A stretch of 27,573 nucleotides of DNA from Didymodactylos carnosus. Its lineage: Eukaryota > Rotifera > Eurotatoria > Philodinida > Philodinidae. Position numbers and translations under genes: made by a program. The notes beneath the pieces were generated by a model, which saw only the letters and a list, made by a program, of their open reading frames with translations, searched no databases and was not told where the DNA came from. The stretch covers positions 1-27,573 of the forward strand of contig CAJNOQ010001904.1 in assembly GCA_905250885.1 (NCBI GenBank), in the 5' to 3' direction. Within the stretch, counting starts at the first letter, position 1, and each line of letters opens with the position of its first letter. Below are positions 18,148-27,573 of the stretch, piece by piece.

Positions 18148-20175
18148 ATGGGTTCGAATGCTAGTATCATGCTACAACAAGACGACATTCAAAATATCTG
18201 TCAAGAGACAGGTAAACTCCTATCAAATGTTTGGCACACTTGTTCTTTTGATAGTACAATTAAGTTTTATTTTCGATATAAAGACAAATTTCTCGACTAA
18301 CGAGTAAATTGAAATGTTTATCTAAACAGGTTTTACATCAAAACAAGTTCAACGTTTATATAGTCGTTTTAAATCATTGGATAAACGTAATTGTGGTTTT
18401 TTAACACGTGAAGATTTACTATGTATACCAGAAGTTAGTATAAATCCACTTGGTAAGAAAAATAAGTTTATAAACATTTTGAATAGATAAATTGAAATGA
18501 CATTTATCATTTAGGCGAAAGATTAATCGATGTCATTATACAAGATTTTGGTGAAGGCAATAAAATTAATTTCAAACAATTTGTTGTTCTATTAGCAAGA
18601 TTTCGCCGTGGTAAAACGAAAATATCAAATGAATATAATACAAGAGAAAGTAAATTAAGGTTTTTATTTGATGTAAGTAGGATAATATAGAGAATCTGAA
18701 AAATCACAACAGATTTATTGTATATTTCTTTTGTGTAGATGTATGATAGAAATCATGATTTAAAAATTGATCGAAATGAATTACTTGAAGTATTGAAGAT
18801 GATGGTAAATAAGAAAAATGGCGATACAAATTATTCTAAATATAAATTTCTCATTTGGTTTGACTTTTAGGTTGGTGGTAATATTCATGGTTAGTATCAC
18901 GTTTGATTTTTCTTTACTGGTAGAAGTAAACTTTTTACAGTCTTGATCTCATGTACTATAGAAGTACACATTCACATGTATCAGTAGTATATAAGTTCAT
19001 CTAAAGCGTTAGATCGATCAAAGGTCAAACTTTTAGATTCAAAGATAAATCGACTGTAGTTTGTACAAAAGAACACTGTACTATTTTCTAATTTAAGATG
19101 AACAAATTGCAACAATAGCCGATCATACAATTGGCGAACTCGTAAGTACTAATGGATTCGATTGTTTTTCGCATAATGTTTTAACGAAAAAAGATGTAAA
19201 CTTCAATCAAGTGAGATTTTGGTTTCTAATGGTTCGAGCGTAACATTCGATTTCTCTAGAGTGCTGGTACTCGATGACCTGAAGTATTCTTGAACATACG
19301 TAACGTTATAATGACATGAAAGTTTTTGAATAAGGTTGACTTTGTGCGCAAAATCTGACTATAGAATACAAAAAATTAAACGATTTTGTGATTTAATACT
19401 CTTGTTTCTTTCAGAAAACCAGAGTCTGTGTAAAATATTTTTGTATATTTACTCTTAATAGGGATGCAGAGTAGCCCAGATACTGTACATACTACAGTTT
19501 TCAAGTCAACTAAGCATAGTTTGAGAGAGCTATGTCTGTTTTATTCTTAGATGAAAATAGCCTAAAAACTCTAATTTTCATCAAACTCGAATTCATCCGA
19601 TTTTTGAACTTTTTTATAAAATAAACGTTTCGTACATATTCAGTGTAATCGATGACATATGCTCCATGTGTTTTCAATATTATCCTAAGTCACCGAGTAC
19701 CATCAGTTCTAGTGCTCCAAAGAAATTCAGTGGCATACCCAAACCACTGAAAAATGAAAATTTCACTTGCTCACTTGATTTCTCTTTATGAAAAGCATCA
19801 CTTCAGGATCTGCTGAAAAGCTTACTCATGTAAAGAATTCTGAATAGCCACATTACTATTAGAGAACAAGACTGGCTTTTTAGAAATCCTCTCAAACTCT
19901 ACTTTTGAAAAGAATTCTGAAATGTACTTTGCTTACGAGAAGACATCCTTCAATCTTTTCTATCGGTTAGCGAAAACTGCAAGTTTGCATCTCATTTTGT
20001 TGAAACGTTATTTATAAAATAACTGAATATATTTTGAATTCCGTAGTTTTATTTCGCATATATTGTCTGAATTTAGGACAGTGACGGTGATAAATCAATA
20101 ACATTCGAAGAATTTTGTCAGACATTAGAAAGAATCGATGCAGATGATAAAATGAGCATGAAGTTTTTGAGTTAA
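18148..20175 (+). CDS. CHP1: Calcineurin B homologous protein 1-like EF-hand protein, complete, 7 exons
   Basis: Myristoylated EF-hand protein of the CHP group, which in animals binds Na+/H+ exchangers as an obligate cofactor and can inhibit calcineurin. Exons: 18148-18211, 18330-18452, 18515-18672, 18739-18804, 18871-18889, 19098-19141, 20077-20175; 190 aa against about 195 in vertebrate CHP1. The N-terminus MGSNAS fits N-myristoylation at Gly2. EF-hands 1 and 2 are degenerate (for example DKRNCGFLTRED), while EF3 (DRNHDLKIDRNE) and EF4 (DSDGDKSITFEE) keep calcium ligands at loop positions 1, 3, 5 and 12. This two-dead, two-live pattern is that of CHP. The C-terminal DDKMSMKFLS is the CHP-type ending and argues against calcineurin B itself. 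Exon 5 is a 19-nt microexon. The last intron is 935 bp, far longer than the others. Confidence 0.9.
19142..20076 (+). other. Long (935 bp) CHP1 intron 6 with a weak inverted pair
   Basis: This intron is about ten times longer than its neighbours. Sequence near 19258-19283 (ctagagtgctggtactcgat, then gacc) is loosely repeated in reverse complement near 19688-19720 (gtcaccgagtaccatcag..agtgctc). It may be the remnant of a small DNA transposon; the match is short and interrupted. Confidence 0.3.
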
Positions 20176-20770
20176 ACTAGCTCTGTATTTGGAAAAAGAT
20201 TTTTTTGTTGTGTTGTTTCAAATAACTTTTTATTCCTTCTTTTCTATTCTTATTTATTTTAAAGCTAGATATGAACAAGATTTTATTCTGTTAATATGTC
20301 TCTTGTTTTGTTTATTGTTACTTTTCCATAGTTATTGGATGGGCTTTTACATAAATTTTATGATTAGGTATTGAAACTAAAAGTTGCTATGTAATGTTTG
20401 ACTATTTTATTTTGATATCATAGCAGATAAGATTTTGATTGTTAATTATGATCGACTCAAATGATCGTGAACATTGTTAAATAAAGCCATTAACATTTAT
20501 AATATTGATATTCTCTACTGTTATCCAAAAGATCAGTCAATTTTATTCTTAAAAGAAACTTCTCATATCTCTAGTAATATGTTGAAGACTCTAAATAATA
20601 AAAATTTATTTTTATCAGGATAAATGTTTTTCTCTGATATGCTTTTAGTTCTACAAAAAACTTTCGTATATAGACACAATTGAACGGTCATTCTGTGATT
20701 CGATTATCGATCGGATAAGTCTTTTTCCTAACTACTTTTTGTCTTCAATTATGTACAATTTATGTATTTG
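20176..20770. other. CHP1-GGCX spacer, no gene seen
   Basis: About 0.6 kb with the CHP1 3'UTR and presumably the GGCX promoter. The 61-codon frame at 20189-20374 is a Phe/Leu/Tyr-rich translation of T-rich DNA. Confidence 0.5.
20480..20485 (+). terminator. CHP1 candidate poly(A) signal AATAAA
   Basis: First clean AATAAA after the CHP1 stop, about 305 nt downstream and well before the GGCX leader. Confidence 0.45.
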
Positions 20771-20813
20771 TAGATAGATATAAGACTGTTACTACTCAAA
20801 GTCAGCAGGAAAA
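20771..20813 (+). promoter_or_regulatory. Short GGCX leader after a 3'-splice-like AG
   Basis: The run tttatgtatttgtag ends at 20773, 40 nt before the GGCX ATG. It resembles the site before CCT5 (tttgtag in both), consistent with a 5'UTR intron or trans-splicing acceptor. Confidence 0.4.
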
Positions 20814-23800
20814 ATGTCAGTACAACATCATCCTCTGACTAAAAGAAATGATAGTACAAAAGGTTCAATCAGTCGCATGAGACGATTATTTGGTTTTGAT
20901 TTTTCTGATTTTCAATCATGGGATTCTTTTTTGAAATTAATGAATCGTCCGGAAGATCCAAGTTCTCTAGCCGTGTTAAGAATTTTGTTTGGTATGATTT
21001 TTTTCACACTCTCTATATTGTTCAAATATATTATACTTATTATTATTTTCATTTTAGGTATTCTTATGATGCTTGACATTCCTCAAGGTATGGCAACGAT
21101 TTGATTTTTCCATTAAAATTCTATAATATTTATTGTATGATTTATTTTTTAGAACGTGGAATGTCTCATGCTGACATTTATTATCCAAATGAAGATACAG
21201 AATGTCAATTTCCATTGTTTAATTTTTTAAAACCATTCAGGGCTGAATATATGGTACTTGTTTATTTCATCATGTTTATAGGTATTTCATTTTCATTTTT
21301 ATTCCCGTTTTATTCTGTGTTGTTGACTATAAATGTTTCTGTTATATTTAGGAGCTGTTGGTATTACTCTTGGTTTATTCTATCGTTTATCAACAATATT
21401 ATTCACAATTCCGTATTGGTACATATTTTTCTTAGACAAAACATCATGGAATAATCATTCCTATTTATACGGTTTAATTGGTTTTCAACTGATGTTATTT
21501 GATGCACATAGATTTTGGTGGGTATAGATAGAATAATTTCTTATTCCATGCGCTTGCTAAAAATAAGAGGATTCAGGTTACTACTATTCCAGCACATATC
21601 CAACGCACATGGTTTTTAATAACAGAACTTCATATTTTTATTTTGCAGAATATTTTCTTTGTCAACATGTGAGTTATTAGTTTTAATTTCGTACATTAGT
21701 TTGATTCATCCACTAAATTATTCCACTCACATTGCTTCTTGGGTTATGTTTTTCCATGTGACACAAGACACATACACACATCTCTCTCTCTCTCTCTCTC
21801 TCTCTCGCTCACTGGCTCAGGTTTACTTAATGGGTAAAATTGTGATTCATAATTGTTCCATTTGATTACAATTATTCTAATTTTGATACTTTCTAGGTCA
21901 CTAGACGGTCTATTTCGAAAGAAAATACGTGATTCACATGTTCCACTATGGAATTATACAATTATTCGTTTTCAAGTATAAATAGTGACATATTTTTGAT
22001 GAAATATATTTTAAATATTTGTTTTATTTAGATTTTTATTGTTTATTTTATTGCTGGTTTAAAAAAAACTGACTTAGATTGGGTAACTGGTTATTCAATG
22101 GATACGTTAGGTACACATTGGGTATTTTCACCATTTAGGTATGTTTAACGAGAGAAACTAGAAAAAAAAGTTTTCTCCTCTTTTTTTTTTGTTTAGATCA
22201 TTTATGACAGTTGAACAAATAACATTAATACTCGTTCATGTGTGTGGTCTCATATTTGATTTATTTATTGGTTTTGTTTTATTTTTTGATCGATCACGTT
22301 CAATAGGAATATTCTTTTGTGTTGCATTTCATTTAATGAATTCACAGTTATTTAATATCGGTATGAATAATCTATAGTCATGTTAAAAGAAAAGTACATC
22401 ATATTTTGTCTCTGTCTGTTTTAGGTATGTTTTCGTATACGATGCTTTGTACAATACCGATATTTTTCCATAACAACTGGCCAAGAAGATTTATAAGAAA
22501 TAACTTTCCAAAATTTGTTTCATCACTATTTGTTAAAAGTGATACGCCACAATACAGTGAATCATGTTTATATTCAAAAGATGACATAAAATCAGAAGAT
22601 CAAACAAGAGTGAGAAATACTCGACTATTTAAGATACATCATATATTTATTTGTTTTTCTTTTATAGACACAATCAAAATCGACAACTGTCAATAGTTCT
22701 GTGAAATACGCACATACAAAACCAACGTTTCGTCATAAGTTTTTTACAATAATCTCAGTATTATATCTAATGGAACAATCATTTTTACCTTATTCACATT
22801 TTATAACAAAAGTAAGTTTAAAATGATTATTACGTTCTTATATCTTAAATAATTTTTTATTATTTTTTTTGTTTCTTGGGTTATAATAATTGGACAAACG
22901 GTTTATACGGTTATTCATGGGATATGATGATTCATAGTTGGCACACACAACATGTAAAAATAACATTTTTTGATAAAAATAAACAAGAAATTCATTATCT
23001 AAAACCAACAGCTTGGGCAACATCAAAACGCTGGAGTTCACATGCTGATATGATTGTTCAATATGCTCAATGTATTGGAAACAAGCTAAATGAACATGGC
23101 TATGATAATATTGATTTAAAATTTGATATTTGGCGATCAATGAACGGTAGATTTAATCAACGACAAGTTGATCCACGCGTTGATTTATTGAACGAAGCAA
23201 AATGGAGTCCATTCAGTGATACATCTTGGCTAAAACCATTATTAACAAATTTATCCGATTGGCGAACACGTATGCAACAAATTGAAAATGATTTATCAAA
23301 TAAAAGTCAAGATGTTTTAGTGACATTTGTTGCCGATTTTCCGGGTAATAAAATTATTTTAAGATTTAGAAATTGTGAGAAACTAATGTTTTTTGTTTCT
23401 TTGAACAGGTTTACATTTGGAAAATTTCATTCCTTATGACTTGAATACAACAATTGAAGTTTTAGAAGGAAAAATAATAGTGGAACATATTAGTGAGAAA
23501 AAAAATATGACGTTAGATGTTGGTGATAAAACAATTGTACCTAATGGGGATTATCACAACGTTTATACAATATCTTCAAGTCCATCATGTTACATGTATG
23601 TTTATATTAATCAATCAGACGTTGAAATTCTCACATTATGGGATAAATATTATAATATAAGCGATAGACTACTCAATGATACCATTGATAGAAATAAACC
23701 ACATTATCCTGAAATGGAAGATGGTGAGTGAGATATAGTTTTAAGATCAAAATGTAATAAAAATTCTCATTTTTAGTTGATCTGGTTCGATTATCGTACG

Positions 23801-24340
23801 AAAATGTATTTGAACAAATTCGTGATAAAACATTACATGAATTATTAAATTTATCCGAAGATTATTCGTTAAATAATAATAAAACAACAAATTGGACAAC
23901 AATACGTTCATCATTTGAGTCTAGTATGAATAAATCAATTGTTAAACGTTTAGAATACAAATTAAATTGGAAAGAAAGAACGCAGAAACGATTTAGATCT
24001 TTTTTCAATAAAAAATTGATACAATTTAAACGATGGTAAAATGATTGTTTATAATTATTAATATAATTATAATTGTTCATATTTCATTATTGACATATTG
24101 TTGTTATTTCTCTCTTTTAGTTATCATATAGTTGAACTTGCATTTCGAAGTGTTTTTCTAAAAGAAGATTTTTTTCAGTTGGTACAAGATAAATTTTATA
24201 GTGACGAAGATTTAATTGATGATAATGAAGCAGAAATGACAACATTAAAACCTACGAAAGTACATGATACAAAAAAGACAGCGGGAGATAAATCAGATCG
24301 TCGTGATTCAACAAAATCATCCTCAAAGAAGAAGAAATAA
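20814..24340 (+). CDS. GGCX: Vitamin K-dependent gamma-glutamyl carboxylase, 13 exons
   Basis: Integral ER enzyme that uses reduced vitamin K, O2 and CO2 to convert Glu to Gla in secreted proteins. Exons: 20814-20991, 21058-21087, 21153-21281, 21352-21517, 21897-21975, 22032-22138, 22197-22360, 22425-22609, 22668-22811, 22879-23344, 23409-23723, 23777-24035, 24121-24340. All phases agree, giving 813 aa (human about 758). Family landmarks: [31 protein letters not shown] (Lys206 aligns with catalytic Lys218), [36 protein letters not shown] and FDIW. Cys87 (ECQFPL) and Cys459 (YAQC) match the known disulfide pair. Hydrophobic segments fill the first ~380 residues, and the lumenal domain follows. 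The C-terminal tail is basic and Ser-rich and ends KKKK, compatible with a dilysine ER-retrieval signal. Odd: intron 9 (22812-22878) ends TG instead of AG. Confidence 0.95.
21781..21806 (+). repeat. (TC)13 microsatellite in GGCX intron 4
   Basis: Thirteen perfect TC units inside the 379-bp intron between exons 4 and 5, the longest intron of this gene. Confidence 0.95.
22812..22878 (+). other. GGCX intron 9 with non-canonical 3' end (GT...TG)
   Basis: The donor is a strong gtaagt after codon ACA AAA. The next exon must resume at GGT TAT AAT AAT TGG to keep the conserved [14 protein letters not shown] block. The sequence just before it is a T-rich tract ending tttcttg, and no AG occurs anywhere between the donor and that codon. 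Retention would read tga three codons into the intron. One T-to-A change would give tttctag. Confidence 0.8.
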
Positions 24341-24343
24341 TTC

Positions 24344-24349
24344 AATAAA
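24344..24349 (+). terminator. GGCX poly(A) signal AATAAA next to the stop
   Basis: AATAAA starts 4 nt after the GGCX stop codon. A second AATAAA near 24664 could be used instead for a longer 3'UTR. Confidence 0.4.
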
Positions 24350-25167
24350 ACTGGTTTTAGAAATGCATAATGTCAACACACAAAACTGTGATGAACAACA
24401 ATACTCAATCTCTATTTTTAACACTCGTTTTTCTTTTTCTCATTCTCGATTATCTGACACCTATTATTTTCTATTTTAAACTATTTTCCGGAGTGGTTTT
24501 GCTCTTTTCATATTGAATCTTGTTAGAGTTTTTCTTGTTAAATCTCGGTATATATATACATCTGACTAATATACAGTAAATTGTTTATTATTTTTATTAC
24601 TTGTCTTGCGTAAGATAACATTTTCGCTTTTTTTCTTAACTCTGTAGAAATATATTTAAAGGATAATAAAGTATGAGTAGAACATATGTATAACAATGCC
24701 AAGAAGATCAATAAGCATTCATAGGACTATGATATTTTACACAGTCGAAAGACTAATGGTACATTATATTCTCAATTTATAAGTCAGTTTTGTTGCAAAT
24801 TTCAAATACTGAAAAACTTTCTTCTAATAGGGAAAGTGAAGCGGTTTTTAAAATGAAATATACAAATTGTTCTGATAATTTTGTATGGATCATTATGTTC
24901 TTTAGTACTCCGACTATTTGTAACGATATTTTTAATAAAGAATAAGAACATGAATATAAAAAACGAACAAGAAAGAACAAGATGGTATTATAGCTATCAC
25001 ACGACTCGTTCACTAACGTTTTAAAAATCAGTAAATCACACTTAAAGAAAACAGAATATCTGAATTCATTGAGCAGTCGTAGAAATACTGAAGTGTCTTT
25101 TATGGAAAACATGCGATTACATTGTAGTTTTAATTTGTTTATGGATTACAATATCATTAAACTAGAA
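24350..25167. other. Convergent intergenic region, no gene seen
   Basis: About 0.8 kb between the 3' end of GGCX and the 3' end of the minus-strand gene. Open stretches here are short, biased and unlike any family I recognise. Confidence 0.5.
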
Positions 25168-25605
25168 TTATTTTTTGTTGTTACGCTTTTTCTTCTCATC
25201 TGTTTTTGTTGTGTCGGTAATGGTTGTCGTGGGTGATTGACTTTCAATAAACTTGACCAAATCATCAATATTTTCCGATCCACGATGTCCTGGTAACAAT
25301 TCTGATCGAACATAGTCTTTTGCCTTTTTACGATCGGAACGTCTAGTTTTAGTTTTCGAAGAATTGGAAGGTAGTGATGATTCTTCATGAAAATGATTAT
25401 GTGATGGATCATCACACGATGCATGATTATGATGAGCATTATAAATTGGTACTGTAGTTGTATTTTGTTCTTGTGATGAATTAAGTTTACCGCCTGAAAA
25501 ATTATTCGAATTTACTTCAGTTTCTCCAGGTGGCGTCGATGGACTTGATGGACTCATAATATTTGTTGTACTGTCTTTCTGATTGGTACTGGAAAGATCA
25601 GCCAT
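25168..25605 (-). CDS. Small Ser/Thr- and His-rich protein, unrecognised, single exon
   Basis: An uninterrupted 145-codon frame on the minus strand, with an ATG and a good 3'-splice-like site (tttctcttcaactcttcaag) 10 nt before it. That spacing is like the other genes here and supports this start. The N-terminal half is low-complexity Ser/Thr/Pro/Asn. Then comes a His-rich patch (AHHNHASCDDPSHNHFHEE, about residues 56-74) and a basic block (KTKTRRSDRKKAKDYVR) that could act in nuclear localisation or nucleic-acid binding. The segment most like a folded or conserved motif is LLPGHRGSENIDDLVKFIES (about 105-124). The tail is Lys/Asn-rich. There is no signal peptide or membrane segment. I do not recognise the family. 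Codon use resembles the neighbouring genes, so I think it is real. Confidence 0.65.
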   Translation of the reverse strand: MADLSSTNQKDSTTNIMSPSSPSTPPGETEVNSNNFSGGKLNSSQEQNTTTVPIYNAHHNHASCDDPSHNHFHEESSLPSNSSKTKTRRSDRKKAKDYVRSELLPGHRGSENIDDLVKFIESQSPTTTITDTTKTDEKKKRNNKK

Positions 25606-25617
25606 GTTTAATTAGCT
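25606..25617 (-). promoter_or_regulatory. 3'-splice-like acceptor just upstream of the minus-strand gene
   Basis: On the minus strand a pyrimidine-rich run ends in AG at 25617-25616, followed by the 10-nt leader ctaattaaac and the ATG. Possible trans-splice acceptor or 5'UTR intron end. Confidence 0.4.
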
Positions 25618-27573
25618 TGAAGAGTTGAAGAGAAAAGTGAAAATAGTACACCGTTTATAGTAGAAGAACGTTTATCTAGAAAAGATAAGCACAATATTTA
25701 TTTTTATTTCAACTTCAAGAAAATTTGATTAAATCAGACTGAGAATGACTCCAAACGTACGAATTTTCTATAGTGATCTACAAAATACTACTTTTGTTCT
25801 CATCATACTTATACATTTATACGGCTGTGCATAAAGTATTTATTAATATGTTACGTTTATTGAGTAAGAAAAGAGCAGATGAGTTATTACATACATTTAG
25901 GAAATACATCGTCAGAGGAAACAATGAAAAGAGAATATTTCTTTTTCAAAAGTTATCATATCACTAAATGATAACCATTGTCTATGCGGCATTACATGAA
26001 CATATAATTAGACGCAGAATCTTCATAACTGTTAAACTAAAACGTCATTCTTCTGATCATAGAGCAGTATACTTCAGAAAATGAAATAAAACGGATAAAA
26101 ATCTATATCAGTGCTATTCAAACCTGAAAGATACTGATAAAGATTAAGCGTACATACGCGTTCTCCTGTACACATTTATCCATTTATGCAAGAAAACCTT
26201 TTATGAATTAAAAAGGTGCAGAGTATAAAAAACCCTTTCTTTTTTCTGGTTTCCTTATCGTTCGTTTACAATAACCAATCACATGGCAGAAAAATTCGAA
26301 AACAAGCCATAGGGATAAAGAACACAACAGAACACCTTTTCGAGGTAATGACTCATAACACGGTTGATTATAATGATTTTACAAAAATAAAACTATAAAG
26401 CAAAACAAGGTCTTCGTTCTAATATAGTCACGTTCGTGGTGATCTCCCTATTAGCTAGACAAAGTAATCAAAGAGTAAGAATTTTTTGCGCATAATAAGA
26501 CTGAATTTTCCAACTGGGAATAAAACTTGCCTCATAGTGAAAGATGACGTTTGTACTTTTATACTTCCTAAAATCATATCTTTCCATTTCAATGACGTTT
26601 TACCTTAGTAATAGCAGTAAATCAGCTATATAATGAAAAAAGGTGAATTCAACAGAACGCAAGAGTCGGAATTAATCTGAAATTGATTCGGTTACTAATC
26701 AAATTAATAAAAAAAAGATGCAGTCCTTGAAAACAACGAGTAAATTGCACGTTAAGATTAGAAAAGAAAGGAAATTTCACAGCAAACAGAAAAGGTTTGT
26801 AAGAAAAAATGTTTCCATCTACAAAATATTAATCATACTGACTCATTCTGCATTCCTCTTCTTCGTATGTCCAAGCAAGCTTTACCTTTTTCTGTAAACA
26901 CATTCTTCAGTCCGAACTAAACATTAATGTTTATCTTAAGTATTAACTTGATTTATCTTTATTAAAACATTTGACAAAAAACAGAATCATGCTAAGGATT
27001 GCATTTGCTAATAATGATAAAGTCTGTACTCTATATAAATGTGTTATCAGCTATGTCATATCCTCTCAAAAGCTATACTTGTTATACTCTATGAACATAA
27101 AATAAAATATAATCATTTTCTTTCAAATAATAGTATTTCATTTAACTTAGGGGGACAGGAGTAATTTTCGATGATGATCACAAATATAATGACCGTTTGG
27201 TCACCTGAGCTCTACTTGAACAAGAGCACAAAATTCGAGTCGAATTTTCTGCTGTAGTTAAAATTCAAAATTTTATAACCCAATTAAACTTCATTGGTAG
27301 TTTTGGAGACGTTTCCATATAGGTGACTTCATAAGCCTGACAAAATCAATGGGTAAAAACCTACTGATAGAATTTGAAGTTAAGAAAATCTTAATATATT
27401 CGTTATAGCGAAAATTCGACTAAGATTTATTTGGTTTAAGAGTCATTGCACGAGTGGGACAGCGAAAGTTGCTCAATCGATGTTTGAGTTTTGGGCTTAG
27501 GATTTTATCGTAGGTAGAGGCAACATACATAGGAAGATTTCCAAAATTTTTTCGTTCGGACTCACTTCGTTAA
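25618..27573. other. AT-rich non-coding stretch, nothing recognised
   Basis: About 2 kb without a supportable exon, RNA gene or repeat with visible ends. It presumably contains the promoter of the minus-strand gene at its left end. Short open frames here have no family resemblance. Confidence 0.5.

Noticed and set aside
18148..20175. Calcineurin subunit B as an alternative identity for the EF-hand gene
   Set aside because: Two of four EF-hands are degenerate and the C-terminus KMSMKFL is CHP-like; calcineurin B normally keeps four good loops.
21659..21865. Plus-strand frame across the (TC)n run in GGCX intron 4
   Set aside because: Exons 4 and 5 join in phase without it, restoring the conserved FWSLDGL sequence; the frame is intronic.
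25168..25605. Possible membership of the FAM193 family, suggested by the His-rich patch
   Set aside because: The resemblance is only compositional and I cannot point to a shared domain, so no name was given.
1..27573. CRISPR arrays, tRNA or rRNA genes, bacterial-style operons
   Set aside because: No regularly spaced repeats, no cloverleaf with A/B boxes and no rRNA-like sequence were recognised; the window is eukaryotic. A tRNA scan was not possible here.

Overview
The window is animal nuclear DNA from an AT-rich, compact, intron-dense genome. Introns are mostly 50-80 bp GT-AG, there is no bacterial-style operon structure, and the recognisable genes are metazoan housekeeping or secretory-pathway genes. 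Codon usage, intron size, short 5' leaders preceded by 3'-splice-like AGs, and many small mutually nested DNA transposons fit a bdelloid-rotifer-like protostome. That placement is inference; nothing here is diagnostic of a species.

Layout: (1) 1-5.1 kb is a degraded zone. It starts with a near-perfect palindrome that carries a transposon-gene-like fragment. It also holds a broken minus-strand KLHL20-like BTB/BACK gene lacking Kelch repeats, several other unrecognised minus-strand exons, and a plus-strand C2H2-like fragment inside a minus-strand intron. (2) 5.1-9.9 kb is a mobile-element cluster: a 682-bp hAT-type non-autonomous element with a perfect 8-bp target duplication, two tandem ~0.85-kb elements with inverted ends, and a dead non-LTR retrotransposon whose reverse transcriptase is split by a 346-bp hAT-like element. 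(3) 10.4-10.75 kb is a 367-bp foldback element. (4) 11.4-13.9 kb is CCT5 (TCP-1 epsilon), 11 coding exons, 541 aa, intact. (5) 14.7-15.9 kb is a large inverted repeat; one arm carries a 197-bp TA-flanked MITE that is absent from the other arm. (6) 18.1-20.2 kb is a CHP1-like calcineurin-B-homologous EF-hand gene, 7 exons, 190 aa. (7) 20.8-24.3 kb is a vitamin-K-dependent gamma-glutamyl carboxylase (GGCX), 13 exons, 813 aa, with one intron lacking a 3' AG. (8) 25.17-25.6 kb is a small minus-strand single-exon gene, unrecognised, convergent with GGCX. 25.6-27.57 kb shows nothing I can support.

The three named genes lie on the plus strand in the order CCT5, CHP1, GGCX but serve unrelated roles (cytosolic protein folding, ion-exchanger/calcium signalling, ER carboxylation of secreted proteins), so I see no functional cluster. 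I found no convincing undescribed multi-gene system. The observations most worth checking are the GT...TG intron in GGCX, the empty-site/filled-site MITE inside the foldback, the nested hAT insertions, and the decaying BTB gene region.
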